Assembly (NCBI GenBank): GCA_030697175.1
Contig: JAUYQR010000008.1
Coordinates: 57,291 to 121,290, forward strand
Direction of reading: 5' to 3'
DNA from: Paracoccaceae bacterium
GTDB taxonomy: Bacteria > Pseudomonadota > Alphaproteobacteria > Rhodobacterales > Rhodobacteraceae
Length of the DNA: 64,000 bases
Positions 17,913-27,127 of the stretch are shown one piece after another; positions within the stretch are counted from its first letter, which is position 1, and each line of letters opens with the position of its first letter. The translations under genes were made by a program, and so were the position numbers. Below the pieces are notes generated by a model. It worked only from the letters and a program-made list of their open reading frames with translations, was not told the origin of the DNA and ran no database searches.

Positions 17913-19202
17913 TCAGGCCAGGGTGCCATCGGCTGCGATTCGGGTCTTGCCACCAAGGTAGGGGTGCAGGACCGCCGGCAGGTCGACCGACCCGTCGGCC
18001 TGCTGCCCGTTTTCCAGAACGGCAATCAGACACCGCCCGACCGCAAGGCCAGAGCCGTTCAGCGTGGCCACGAAGTCGGGCTTGCCTCCCGGCGCACGGT
18101 AGCGGGCATTCATCCGGCGGGCCTGAAACTGGCCGCAGGTGGAGACCGACGAAATCTCACGATAGGTGTTCTGCCCCGGAAGCCAGACCTCCATATCGTG
18201 CGTCTTCTGACTGCCAAAGCCCATGTCACCCGTGCAAAGCACGATGGTGCGGTAGGGCAGGCCAAGTTTTTCCAGAATGGCCTCGGCGCAGCGCGTCATG
18301 CGTTCATGTTCCGCAAGCGCGCTTTCAGGCGTGCAGATGGTAACCATTTCCACCTTCTCGAACTGGTGCTGGCGCAGCATCCCCGTGGTGTCCTTGCCCG
18401 CACTGCCTGCCTCGGACCGGAAACACTGGGTATGGGCGGTCATCCGGATCGGAAGGGCGGCCTCGTCAAGAATGTCGCCCGCCACGGTGTTCGTCAGCGT
18501 GACCTCGGCCGTTGGGATCAACCACCAGCCATTCGTGGTCTGATAGCTGTCCTCGGCGAACTTCGGCAGGTTGTTCGTGCCAAACATCGCCTCTTCCTTG
18601 ACCAGAACCGGTGTCCAGGTCTCGGTCAGCCCATGTTCGTCGATATGGGTGTCCAGCATGAACTGCGCCAGCGCCCGGTGTACCCTGATCACCGCGCCCT
18701 TCAGCACGACAAAGCGCGAGCCGGACAGCTTTGCCGCCGTTTCGAAATCCATGCCGGGCTTCACCGCCGGAATGTCGAAATGTTCCTTTGGCGCGAAGTC
18801 GAGCGGCCGAGGCGTGCCCCAACGCCGGATTTCCACGTTATTGGCTGCGTCGCGGCCGGTTGGAACTTCGTCCAAGGGCAGGTTCGGAATGCGCGACAGC
18901 GCGTCACGCAACCGCGCGTCCTCGGCTCCGGCCTCGTCGGTCAGACGGGCGATTTCGGCCTTCTTGTCTGCGACAAGCGCGCGAAGGCGGTTGAATTCGG
19001 CCTCGTCGCCGCGGGCTTTCGCGGCACCGACCTCCTTGGTTGCGGCGTTCTGGGCCGCGGCAGCGGTTTCTGCCGCGAGAATCCTGGCGCGGCGGGCTTC
19101 GTCCATTGCCAGCAGATCGGGGGCCATGCTCGGCAATCCACGCCGGGCCAAAGCCGCATCGAAACCGGCAGGGTTGTCACGGATGGAACGGATATCGTGC
19201 AT
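17913..19202 (-). CDS. serS: Seryl-tRNA synthetase
   Basis: The 429-residue class II synthetase begins with the helical arm (residues about 1-110, with a long coiled coil of Ala/Glu/Arg). The catalytic core contains motif 2 ([22 protein letters not shown]) and motif 3 ([16 protein letters not shown]), plus [21 protein letters not shown] in serine and tRNA binding. It charges tRNA-Ser and tRNA-Sec. It is divergent from yajC, with 270 bp between the genes. Confidence 0.96.
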   Translation of the reverse strand: MHDIRSIRDNPAGFDAALARRGLPSMAPDLLAMDEARRARILAAETAAAAQNAATKEVGAAKARGDEAEFNRLRALVADKKAEIARLTDEAGAEDARLRDALSRIPNLPLDEVPTGRDAANNVEIRRWGTPRPLDFAPKEHFDIPAVKPGMDFETAAKLSGSRFVVLKGAVIRVHRALAQFMLDTHIDEHGLTETWTPVLVKEEAMFGTNNLPKFAEDSYQTTNGWWLIPTAEVTLTNTVAGDILDEAALPIRMTAHTQCFRSEAGSAGKDTTGMLRQHQFEKVEMVTICTPESALAEHERMTRCAEAILEKLGLPYRTIVLCTGDMGFGSQKTHDMEVWLPGQNTYREISSVSTCGQFQARRMNARYRAPGGKPDFVATLNGSGLAVGRCLIAVLENGQQADGSVDLPAVLHPYLGGKTRIAADGTLA

Positions 19203-19480
19203 GTGCGGCCTCGTCAGATGGATCGAGCCGGGTTATGCCCGATTTGACGACGCGGGGGAAGGCGGCAGGAAACGTGCCCGCAATCGCGGCGCCAATGGCT
19301 GCCAAGAAACTGGATTTGCACGATAACTTCGGGTGAACCCGCGCCCTTGTGCCGCAGGGGCGGGCGCGATCTCCTTGGCGCGATCTGCCGGAAGGGATGA
19401 AAGCAACGCTGCCCTCTGGCATAAGGCTGTGAAAGGCTTTACATCCTCCCGCAAATACATCGCAACTCCAGAGGATGCTC

Positions 19481-19810
19481 ATGTTCGTGACCCCCGCCTT
19501 CGCACAAGACGCAGGTGCTCCCGGAGCGGGAGCCGCTTTCGCCCAGTTCGTGCCGCTGATCCTGATCTTTGCGATCATGTATTTCCTTCTGATCCGGCCA
19601 CAGCAAAAGCGTGCCAAGGTACACCGCGCCATGATCGAAGCCCTTCGCCGGGGTGATCAGGTTGTTACCGCAGGCGGTATCGTCGGCAAGGTGATGAAGG
19701 TTCAGGAAGACGGCATGGTCGAGGTGGAAATCGCCGAGGGCGTGAAGGTCAAGGTGATGAAATCGACGATCGGTCAGGTTCTGAACAAGACCGAACCGGC
19801 AAGCGCCTGA
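19481..19810 (+). CDS. yajC: Sec translocase auxiliary subunit YajC
   Basis: The 109-residue YajC associates with SecDF. A hydrophobic helix (FAQFVPLILIFAIMYFLLIR, about residues 18-37) is followed by PQQKRAKVHRAMIEAL and the conserved GDQVVTAGGIVGKV. The ATG at 19481 is preferred because GAGG lies six bases upstream; an in-frame ATG two codons earlier overlaps that site. It is the first gene of yajC-secD-secF. Confidence 0.95.
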   Translation: MFVTPAFAQDAGAPGAGAAFAQFVPLILIFAIMYFLLIRPQQKRAKVHRAMIEALRRGDQVVTAGGIVGKVMKVQEDGMVEVEIAEGVKVKVMKSTIGQVLNKTEPASA

Positions 19811-19819
19811 GCATAAGCC

Positions 19820-21487
19820 ATGCAACCGATGGCGCTGTGGAAGCGCGTTCTGATCCTGCTGGTGTGCCTTTGGGGCATTGCGGCGGCGATGCCCAACTTG
19901 TTCTACGCCAAGGTCGAGGCGCATAACGACGCTGTTGCCGCGATCGAAGCCGCCGGTGGCACCGCAACCGCCGAACAGGAAGCGGCGCGTGCCGAATGGC
20001 CCGATTTTCTGCCGTCGGCATTGGTAAACCTTGGGCTCGACCTTCGGGGTGGCGCGCATCTTCTTGCCGAAGTTCAGGTGGAAGATGTCTACAAGTCCCG
20101 CTTGGACGCCCTGTGGCCCGAGGTTCGCGATGCGATGCGCGATTTGCGCGACCAGGTTGGCGCCGTGCGTCGTGCGCCATCGCCTGATGGGATACTGCGG
20201 GTGACCATCTCCAACCCTGACGGTATGACCGCCGCGCTAGAGGCGGTGCGAGCCCTGGGGTCCAGCGTGGTGACGCTGACCGGTGTCGGCCAAAGCACCC
20301 TCGAGGTGACCGCCGAAGGCAATGACATTGTCGTGCAATTGTCCGAAGCCGAAAAACAGGCAACAGATGACCGCACCATTCAGCAATCCCTGGAAATCAT
20401 CCGCCGCCGTGTAGACGAAGTCGGCACCCGCGAACCGACGATCCAGCGCCAAGGCGAAGATCGCGTGTTGATCCAGGTGCCAGGGATCGGTTCTGCGTCG
20501 GAATTGAAAGCGCTCATTGGAACGACCGCGAAGCTGACGTTCAACGCTGTGGTCAGCCGGACCAACGATGCCGGAGCCGACCCGGGCCCGCGCAACCTGA
20601 TCCTGCCGTCAATGAACGAAGACGGCGTATATTACATTGTTGAAGCGACACCTGTGGTCAGCGGCGAAGAGTTGGTTGATGCCCAGCCCGCTTTTGACCA
20701 GAACAACCGCCCAGCCGTGAATTTCCGCTTCGATACCACCGGCGCGCGCAAGTTCGGCGACTATACCGCCGCGAACATAGGCGCGCCGTTTGCCATCGTC
20801 CTCGACAACGAGGTGATCTCTGCCCCGGTGATCCAAAGTCACATTCCCGGCGGATCGGGAATCATCACCGGCAGTTTCAGCGTCGAGGAATCGACCCAGC
20901 TTGCTGTCCTGTTGCGCGCAGGTGCTTTGCCCGCCGAAATGCGTTTTCTGGAAGAGCGCACCATCGGCCCGGAACTTGGAGCAGACTCGATCGATGCCGG
21001 TCGGATCGCAGCCTTGGTTGCGATGGGGGCAGTAGGCCTGTTCATGATCGCGTCCTACGGATTATACGGGACTTTCGCCGTCATCGCGCTGATGGTGAAC
21101 ATGGCGCTGATCTTTGGCATCATGTCTGCCATTGGCGGAACGCTGACCCTTCCGGGTATCGGCGGTATCGTTCTGACCATCGGGATGGCAGTTGATGCCA
21201 ATGTGCTGGTCTTTGAACGGATACGCGAGGAACTGCGAAGTCAGAAGAACCCGTTTCGTGCTGTTGAAATCGGGTATGAACGGGCGATGTCAGCCATCGT
21301 TGACGCGAACGTGACCACGATGATTTCGGCGGCAACGCTGTTCATTCTGGGGGCAGGACCAGTCAGAGGCTTTGCTGTCACCTTGGGCATCGGTGTGGTC
21401 ACGTCGGTCTTTACGGCCCTTCTTGTCACTCGGGCAATCATCGAAATTTGGTTTCGGATCTCGCGTCCGAAGTCGATCGTCGTTTAA
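19820..21487 (+). CDS. secD: Protein translocase subunit SecD
   Basis: The 555-residue SecD uses the proton motive force to pull preproteins through SecYEG. It has an N-terminal helix, then [18 protein letters not shown], the P1 periplasmic domain, and five C-terminal helices. Motifs include [20 protein letters not shown], the [23 protein letters not shown]-type segment around residues 450-475, and [17 protein letters not shown]. It lies 9 bp after yajC and 13 bp before secF. Codon use in its second half is slightly less GC-biased than neighbouring genes, but the family match is solid. Confidence 0.96.
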   Translation: [555 protein letters not shown]

Positions 21488-21500
21488 GGAAGGATAGAGC

Positions 21501-22472
21501 ATGGCCTGGCGTCTGCGACTTGCCCCGGAAAAGACTAGCTTCGATTTCTTCCGCTATCAGTGGATCACCTTCGGCGGTTCGATCGCGCTGATGCTCGTGG
21601 CGTTCGTCGCCTGGGGCGTGATGGGGTTGAACTACGGCATCGATTTCAAGGGTGGCACCACGATTCGGACGGAATCCTCACAACCGGTCGACGTTGGCGC
21701 CTACCGCCAGACGCTGGAAAACTTGCCGTTGGGTGACGTTTCTATCACCGAAGTCTTCGATACGTCTTTTGCAGCCGATCAGCACGTCGCAATGATCAGG
21801 ATCGCCGCTCTTGATGAGACAGCGTCGGTCACACCGGAAGTGCTGGCCGAAGTGGAAGCGGCCCTGACGAAACTTGACCCTGAAATCCGCATTGCCTCCG
21901 TCGAGTCTGTCGGGCCGAAAGTGTCGGGTGAACTGGTCTGGACGTCTGTTCTGGCGGTTGGCGTGACCAGTATCGGTATCCTGCTCTACATCTGGATGCG
22001 CTTCGAATGGCAGTTCGCGCTCGGCGGCGTGCTGGCACTCTTGCACGATGTGTTCATCACCATCGGCATTTTCGCGGTTTTCCAGATCAAGTTCGATCTG
22101 ACAATCATCGCGGCATTGCTGACCATCCTTGGCTACTCGATCAACGACACCGTGGTGGTGTTCGACCGGCTTAGGGAAAACCTGCTCAAATACAAGACTA
22201 TGCCGCTGCGTGACGTGATGAACCTATCGGTAAACGAGACGCTCAGCCGCACGCTGATGACAGCGATAACCACGCTTATCGCGGTGGGCTCGATGCTTGT
22301 GCTTGGTGGGGATGTGATCCGTGGCTTCAGCCTTGCGATCTTCCTCGGTGTTCTTCTGGGCACGTATTCTTCGGTCTACGTGGCCAAGAACATCGTCCTG
22401 ATGATCGGCCTTGACCGCGGTGACAAACCTAGGAAATCGGACAAGAACGAGTTCGCCAGCGTCGACGCGTGA
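21501..22472 (+). CDS. secF: Protein translocase subunit SecF
   Basis: The 323-residue SecF pairs with SecD. It has an N-terminal helix, GLNYGIDFKGGTTI (SecF signature), a periplasmic domain and five helices. It contains ALLTILGYSINDTVVVFDRLREN and the NETLSRTLMTAITTLIAV segment. AAGGA precedes the ATG. The stop is one base from the start of the Mth938-like gene, so the two are probably cotranscribed. Confidence 0.96.
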   Translation: MAWRLRLAPEKTSFDFFRYQWITFGGSIALMLVAFVAWGVMGLNYGIDFKGGTTIRTESSQPVDVGAYRQTLENLPLGDVSITEVFDTSFAADQHVAMIRIAALDETASVTPEVLAEVEAALTKLDPEIRIASVESVGPKVSGELVWTSVLAVGVTSIGILLYIWMRFEWQFALGGVLALLHDVFITIGIFAVFQIKFDLTIIAALLTILGYSINDTVVVFDRLRENLLKYKTMPLRDVMNLSVNETLSRTLMTAITTLIAVGSMLVLGGDVIRGFSLAIFLGVLLGTYSSVYVAKNIVLMIGLDRGDKPRKSDKNEFASVDA

Positions 22473-22473
22473 C

Positions 22474-22827
22474 ATGCGCCTGACCGAGATCAGCTATGGC
22501 ACCGCAAAGCCGATCGAGGGTTACGGGCCCGGTTTTTTCAGGGTGGGCGGGCATGTGCTCAAGGGCGCCTGCCTGATCACACCCTGGGATGCGGGGCTTT
22601 GGGGCGGGCTGGACGATACGTCGACGCCATTGAGCCTTGTCGGCAAGATCGACGTGCTGTTCGTCGGCATGGGGGCAGAGATCGCCCATGTTCCGCTGCC
22701 GTTTCGTGACGCGCTGGAAGCCGCGGGGATCGGCGTGGAAGTGATGTCGTCGCCAGCAGCCTGTCGTACCTACAACGTCCTGCTGAGCGAAGGCCGCCGG
22801 ATTGCGGTGGCCTTGCTGCCGACCTGA
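22474..22827 (+). CDS. Mth938-like (DUF498) domain protein
   Basis: A 117-residue member of the Mth938/DUF498 family, related to the NDUFAF3 complex I assembly factor of mitochondria. Visible features are SYGTAKPIEGYGPGFFRVGG, the central VLFVGMGAEIAHVP strand-turn, and the C-terminal MSSPAACRTYNVLLSEGRRIAVALLP. It is coupled to secF and lies in the same run as the ccm genes in related genomes. The biochemical role in bacteria is not established. Confidence 0.88.
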   Translation: MRLTEISYGTAKPIEGYGPGFFRVGGHVLKGACLITPWDAGLWGGLDDTSTPLSLVGKIDVLFVGMGAEIAHVPLPFRDALEAAGIGVEVMSSPAACRTYNVLLSEGRRIAVALLPT

Positions 22828-22867
22828 GGCCAATTCCTCTTTCAAGGACTCCAGCTCACCAACCGCC

Positions 22868-23848
22868 TCACCACAGATGATGCACGTGCGGTGCAATATG
22901 TCGGCGATAGACCTCGCGCGCGGCGTCCATCGTCTCCACCGACAGGGCGGGAAGGTCGGCCGCATTTGCGCGGGCCTGCGCCGGGGATTTCGCGCCCGGT
23001 ATCACCACGGTGACAGCGTCTTCCATCAAGATCCAGCGCAGGGCAAAGGCGGCCATCGTAGCACCTTGCGGCACCAGAGGGCGAAGCTCCTCGACGGCAG
23101 CAAGCGCAACATCGAAGGGCACACCAGAGAACGTCTCGCCCTTGTCGAACGCCTCGCCGTTGCGGTTGAAACTGCGATGGTCGTCGGCGGCAAAAGTGCT
23201 GGCGGCCGACATCTTCCCGGTCAACAGGCCCGAGGCGAGAGGAACGCGCGCAATGACCGCGACGTTCCGCGCCAGCGCCTCCTTGAAGAACACCTCGGCT
23301 GGCTTCTGCCGAAAGAGGTTGTAGATGATCTGCACCGAGACGACGCCGGGGTGACGGATCGCCTCTCGCGCTTCGTCCACGGTTTCAACCGATACGCCGT
23401 AATCCGCAATCTTGCCCTTGGCCTTGATCGCATCGAGCGCGGCGTAGATGCCCGGATCGGAATAGACTGGGGTCGGCGGGCAGTGCAGTTGCACGAGATC
23501 CAGCATCTCGATCCCGAGGTTGGTCAATGATCGGTCGATGAACGCCTCGATGTTGGCTTGTGTGTATCCTTCGGCGACATGCGGGCTAAGCCGACGCCCG
23601 GCCTTGGTCGCGACAAACGGTCGCTCGCCCGGCCGCTCGGCCAGCACGTCGCGGATGATGCGTTCCGACCGGCCGTCGCCATAGACGTCAGCGGTGTCGA
23701 CAAACGTCATGCCGGCATCAAGTGCCGCGTGCAGCGTCGCCTTGGCCTCCTCCACCGTGACCTCGCCCCAGGTGCCGCCGATGGCCCAGGCGCCAAAACC
23801 GATGCGGCTGGTGGGGCGGCCGGTGCGGCCAAACGTCGTGGTCTGCAT
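22868..23848 (-). CDS. Aldo/keto reductase
   Basis: The 326-residue NADPH-dependent reductase has the aldo/keto reductase tetrad: Asp and Tyr in FVDTADVYGDGRSE, Lys in FVATKAGRR, His in LVQLHCPPTPV. The start MQTTTFGRTGRPTSRIGFGAW is the typical N-terminal hairpin, and GGAGACTTCC lies directly before the ATG at 23848. The C-terminal VIPGAKSPAQARANA is the cofactor-binding segment. The substrate is unknown. It is divergent from ccmA. Confidence 0.92.
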   Translation of the reverse strand: MQTTTFGRTGRPTSRIGFGAWAIGGTWGEVTVEEAKATLHAALDAGMTFVDTADVYGDGRSERIIRDVLAERPGERPFVATKAGRRLSPHVAEGYTQANIEAFIDRSLTNLGIEMLDLVQLHCPPTPVYSDPGIYAALDAIKAKGKIADYGVSVETVDEAREAIRHPGVVSVQIIYNLFRQKPAEVFFKEALARNVAVIARVPLASGLLTGKMSAASTFAADDHRSFNRNGEAFDKGETFSGVPFDVALAAVEELRPLVPQGATMAAFALRWILMEDAVTVVIPGAKSPAQARANAADLPALSVETMDAAREVYRRHIAPHVHHLW

Positions 23849-23945
23849 GGAAGTCTCCTCTTTGCCCGTCAGATAGCGCGCAGCGCCGCAAAAGGCCATG
23901 GGTGCAGGTCTTTTCGCCGTGGCCAAGTTCGGATAGGGCTGTGGG

Positions 23946-24566
23946 ATGGAGATGAAGGTTGACAATCTGGCGGTGGCGCGGGGCGGGGTGACCGTGCTGG
24001 AAGGGATAGGCTTTCGGCTGGCCCCGGGGCGCGCACTGATCCTGCGCGGCCCGAACGGAGTGGGCAAGACAACGCTGTTGCGGACCCTTGCAGGCTTGCA
24101 GCCGGCGGTGGCCGGCGAAGTGTCGGTGCCTCCTGAAAGCCTGACCTATGCCGCCCATGCCGATGGGCTCAAATCCATGCTCACGGTGCGCGAGAATCTG
24201 GATTTCTGGGCCGCGATTCACGGTACGGCTCTGGTCGGTGCGGCCTTGCGGGCAATGGACATCGAGGCACTGGCCGGGCGGCGGGCGGGAGACCTTTCAG
24301 CAGGCCAGAAACGCCGCCTCGGTCTGGCGCGGCTTGCCGTGTCAGGCAGGGCGATCTGGTTGATGGACGAGCCGACGGTCAGCCTGGACACCGCTTCAGT
24401 CGCAGCCTTTGTCGGCATGGTCAGGGGGCATCTGGCGACGGGCGGGTCGGTTCTGGTGGCAACGCATATCGACCTTGGCCTGGCAGAGGCCGAAGTGCTG
24501 GATCTTGCGCCGTTTCGCGCCCTGGCATCAGTGCCGCGTGGTGGGTTCGACGAGGGCTTCGGATGA
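23946..24566 (+). CDS. ccmA: Haem exporter ATP-binding protein CcmA
   Basis: The 206-residue ABC ATPase has Walker A GPNGVGKTTLLR, signature LSAGQKRRLGLARL and Walker B IWLMDEPTVSLD. With CcmB and CcmC it forms the complex that releases holo-CcmE in cytochrome c maturation. A family-typical hydrophobic stretch and AAHADGLKSMLTVRENLDFW confirm CcmA over other short ATPases. It is the first gene of ccmABCDG. Confidence 0.95.
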   Translation: MEMKVDNLAVARGGVTVLEGIGFRLAPGRALILRGPNGVGKTTLLRTLAGLQPAVAGEVSVPPESLTYAAHADGLKSMLTVRENLDFWAAIHGTALVGAALRAMDIEALAGRRAGDLSAGQKRRLGLARLAVSGRAIWLMDEPTVSLDTASVAAFVGMVRGHLATGGSVLVATHIDLGLAEAEVLDLAPFRALASVPRGGFDEGFG

Positions 24567-24587
24567 CCGCTCCTGGGGCTGGCCGTC

Positions 24588-24621
24588 GGAGCCTCCGGCG
24601 GGAGTATTTGGAAAAAGAGCA
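24588..24621 (+). repeat. Extragenic repeat with GGGAGTATTTGG core
   Basis: GGAGCCTCCGGCGGGAGTAT continues into TTGGAAAAAGAG between ccmA and ccmB. GGAG-CCTCC is self-complementary. A related stretch, GGGATATTTGGGCAGAGAGG, lies at 38269-38290 after another gene. Sequences of this kind recur between genes in Rhodobacteraceae (recalled, not checked here). Confidence 0.5.
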
Positions 24622-24639
24622 AATCCAATCGGTGCGGCG

Positions 24640-25296
24640 ATGAAGGCGCTGCTGATCAGGGATTTGCGTCTGGCGTTGCGGGCCGGGGGCGGCTTTGGTC
24701 TTGGGCTGGCGTTTTTCCTGCTGGTTGCGGTGCTTGTGCCGTTGGGGGTTGGGCCAGAGGGCGGAATGCTGGGGCGGATCGCGCCAGGCATCCTGTGGGT
24801 GGGCGCCTTGCTTGCCTGCCTGCTGTCGCTGGACCGGATCTTTGCGCTCGATTACGAGGATGGCTCGCTGGACCTGCTGGTTGTAGCGCCGATCCCGTTG
24901 GAGGCGGTGGTTGCTGTCAAGGCCTTGGCGCATTGGCTGGTGACGGGGCTGCCACTGACGCTTGTGGCGCCGGTGCTGGGGATCCTGCTGAATCTGCCTG
25001 CGGGTGGCTATGGCTGGCTTGTGATGTCGCTGGCGCTGGGAACCCCGGCCCTGTCGGTGATCGGTGCATTCGGTGCGGCGCTGGTGGTTGGGGTGAAGCG
25101 GGGCGGGTTGTTGTTGAGCCTGCTTGTGTTGCCGCTTTATGTCCCGACGCTGATCTTCGGAGCCGAGGCGGTGAAGCGCGGCGCTGCCGGGCTGGAGGCG
25201 GGTGGGGCGCTCGCGTTGATGGCGAGCGTTACGGCGGCGGCAGTTGCGGTGTTGCCTTTCGCTGCCGCTGCAGCCTTGCGCGTCAATCTGCGCTAA
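24640..25296 (+). CDS. ccmB: Haem exporter permease CcmB
   Basis: The 218-residue integral membrane protein has six helices and starts MKALLIRDLRLALRAG, the typical CcmB N-terminus. FALDYEDGSLDLLVVAPIPLEAVV is the conserved cytoplasmic loop contacting CcmA. The ATG at 24640 was chosen by family length; a longer frame begins upstream inside ccmA. It is separated from ccmA by 73 bp that carry an extragenic repeat. Confidence 0.95.
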   Translation: MKALLIRDLRLALRAGGGFGLGLAFFLLVAVLVPLGVGPEGGMLGRIAPGILWVGALLACLLSLDRIFALDYEDGSLDLLVVAPIPLEAVVAVKALAHWLVTGLPLTLVAPVLGILLNLPAGGYGWLVMSLALGTPALSVIGAFGAALVVGVKRGGLLLSLLVLPLYVPTLIFGAEAVKRGAAGLEAGGALALMASVTAAAVAVLPFAAAAALRVNLR

Positions 25297-25351
25297 GTCT
25301 TCGCGCGAAGGTGAGTTGAGAGTTTCGGGAAACGGACGTAAGCGGGGGCTC

Positions 25352-26080
25352 ATGTCGATCTGGGAATATGCCAATCCAAAGCGGTTCATGCAGACCTCGG
25401 CCTGGGCCTTGCCTTGGGTCGTGGGCTTGACGGTGCTGTGCCTGGTGGTGGGGCTGGTCTGGGGGTTCTTCTTCACGCCTGACGATTTCCGGCAGGGGTC
25501 GACCGTGAAGATCATCTACCTGCATGTGCCGTCGGCGATGATGGCGATCAACGCCTGGGTGATGATGCTGGTGACGAGCCTGATCTGGATTGTCCGGCGG
25601 CATCACGTCAGCGCCCTGGCAGCCAAGGCCGCGGCGCCGGTGGGGCTGACCTTCACGCTGATCGCCTTGGTGACGGGCGCGCTCTGGGGCCAGCCGATGT
25701 GGGGAACGTGGTGGGCCTGGGACCCGCGGCTGACATCCTTTCTGATCCTGACTCTGTTCTACCTTGGCTATATCGCGCTTTGGGCGGCGATCGAGGACCC
25801 GGATACGGCGGCGGACCTGACCTCCATTCTCTGTCTGGTTGGGTCGGTTTTCGCGCTTCTCAGCCGGTATGCGGTCAATTTCTGGAACCAGGGCTTGCAT
25901 CAGGGCGCCTCCTTGTCGCTGGACAAGGAGGAGAACGTGTCGGACGTGTTCTGGCTGCCCCTTCTGGTCTGCATCGCGGGGTTCGTGTTGTTGTTCATCA
26001 CGCTGGTCTTGATGCGGACACGGACCGAGATCCGGGCGCGACGTCTGGCTGCGCTCTTGGCGCGGGAAAGGGTGGGGTGA
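25352..26080 (+). CDS. ccmC: Haem lyase / exporter subunit CcmC
   Basis: CcmC loads haem onto CcmE. The 242-residue protein has six helices and the Trp-rich periplasmic WWD signature (GTWWAWDPRLTSFLIL). Haem-binding His candidates flank it (IIYLHVPSAMM and NQGLHQGAS). The start MSIWEYANPKRFM is family-typical. The stop overlaps the ccmD start by one base. Confidence 0.96.
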   Translation: MSIWEYANPKRFMQTSAWALPWVVGLTVLCLVVGLVWGFFFTPDDFRQGSTVKIIYLHVPSAMMAINAWVMMLVTSLIWIVRRHHVSALAAKAAAPVGLTFTLIALVTGALWGQPMWGTWWAWDPRLTSFLILTLFYLGYIALWAAIEDPDTAADLTSILCLVGSVFALLSRYAVNFWNQGLHQGASLSLDKEENVSDVFWLPLLVCIAGFVLLFITLVLMRTRTEIRARRLAALLARERVG

Positions 26081-26238
26081 TGCCGGATCTGGGCAAATAT
26101 GCGGTTGAGGTGCTGGGGTCTTACGCGGCCAGTGTCGTGCTGATCGCCGCGCTGGTGATGCTGTCATTCTGGCAGCGGGCACGGGTCAAGCGGGCCTTGG
26201 CGGATGTCGAGGCGCGGCAGGGGAACATCCATGATTAA
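26080..26238 (+). CDS. ccmD: Haem exporter protein CcmD
   Basis: This 52-residue protein starts in the TGATG overlap with the ccmC stop. It has one membrane helix (SYAASVVLIAALVMLSFWQ, about residues 14-32) followed by the basic RARVKRAL cytoplasmic tail, the standard CcmD layout. CcmD is needed to release holo-CcmE from CcmABC. It overlaps ccmG by 8 bp. Confidence 0.93.
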   Translation: MPDLGKYAVEVLGSYAASVVLIAALVMLSFWQRARVKRALADVEARQGNIHD

Positions 26239-26770
26239 GTGGCTGCTGGTCATTCCTTTGGTTCTGTTCGCAGGGCTGGCGTCGATGTTCTACTTTGGCA
26301 TGTACCGCGACGGGCAGGGCGAATTGCGCTCGGTCTTCATCGACAGGCCGGCGCCGGTGGTGCCGGGGACCGGGTTGCAGGGGGTGCCGATGCTGACCGA
26401 TGCGGACCTGCGGACCGGAAAGGTCACCGTTGTCAATTTCTGGGCGACGTGGTGCCCGCCGTGCCGGGCGGAGCATCCGGTGCTGTTGAAGATGGCGTCG
26501 GACGGGGTGCGGGTCGCGGGGATCAATATCATGGATGATGACCTCAAGGCGCTGGAGTATCTGGCAGACGAGGGCAACCCGTTCTTTGCCGTGGCGACCG
26601 ATCCGAAGGGACGCAACCGGGTGGAATGGGGTGTGACCGCGCCGCCCGAGACCTTTATCATCCGGGGCGACGGGACCGTTGCCTTCAAGTTCGTGGGGCC
26701 GCTGATCGGGACCGATTACGAAGCCCGGTTTGTCCCCGCTTTGGCGGCGGCCTTGGCGGCGGAGAAGTGA
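26231..26770 (+). CDS. ccmG: Thiol:disulfide interchange protein CcmG (DsbE/HelX)
   Basis: A membrane-anchored periplasmic thioredoxin that keeps apocytochrome CXXCH cysteines reduced. The 179-residue protein begins with one signal-anchor helix (WLLVIPLVLFAGLASMFYFG). The active site is NFWATWCPPCRAEHPVL, and the cis-Pro region is GVTAPPETFIIRGDG. The ATG at 26231 overlaps the ccmD end. It is the last gene of ccmABCDG and is followed by a TGGGACA-repeat region. Confidence 0.96.
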   Translation: MIKWLLVIPLVLFAGLASMFYFGMYRDGQGELRSVFIDRPAPVVPGTGLQGVPMLTDADLRTGKVTVVNFWATWCPPCRAEHPVLLKMASDGVRVAGINIMDDDLKALEYLADEGNPFFAVATDPKGRNRVEWGVTAPPETFIIRGDGTVAFKFVGPLIGTDYEARFVPALAAALAAEK

Positions 26771-26799
26771 TGTCCCACCGTGGGACATTCCTTGGGACA
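26771..26799. promoter_or_regulatory. Triple TGGGACA element after ccmG
   Basis: TGTCCCA-CCG-TGGGACA forms a perfect 7-bp dyad, and a third direct copy TGGGACA follows five bases later (26793-26799). It begins directly after the ccmG stop, about 50 bp beyond the stop of the small minus-strand gene at 26847. It may be an operator, a processing hairpin or part of a dispersed repeat; it lacks a T-run. Confidence 0.45.
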
Positions 26800-26846
26800 C
26801 GTGAAATCAATGACTTGCGCACCTGATTTAGGGATTTCTTAACGCA

Positions 26847-27002
26847 TCAGGCGAAAATCAGTGCCAGAGCAATTGTGCCCATCACGAGAAGTTCGGTCAG
26901 CGGCAGGCTATGCATCCAGCGGGGCAGGGCCTTAACCTGCGGTCGTCGGCGGACGTGGGTAAGCGGGGCCGGAGCGGCCAGGGGTGGGAAGCGGTTCGGC
27001 AT
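26847..27002 (-). CDS. Small membrane protein, 51 residues
   Basis: A short reading frame occupies the otherwise empty 356-bp gap between ccmG and the HxlR gene. The first 30 residues are rich in Pro, Arg and His. The last 20 (TELLVMGTIALALIFA at the end) form one hydrophobic helix. AAGG lies about ten bases before the ATG. The design of basic N-terminus plus C-terminal helix resembles tail-anchored or small regulatory membrane proteins. No family was recognised, and the evidence is only the frame, composition and ribosome-binding site. Confidence 0.5.
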   Translation of the reverse strand: MPNRFPPLAAPAPLTHVRRRPQVKALPRWMHSLPLTELLVMGTIALALIFA

Positions 27003-27127
27003 TGGGCACCTTGGGGTTTAGGTCAGACCGTTGTGGCAGCAGGGTCTTAACAGCAGGCAAAGCGCCAAACCGACAATACGTTCCGCAGAAAGACAGTCCG
27101 TTTCCAGAACGTGACCAATGAACCCCG

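Noticed and set aside
26796..26812. parS-like CACGTGAAA half-site
   Set aside because: Only one half matches the TGTTTCACGTGAAACA consensus, and the locus is far from any partition genes.
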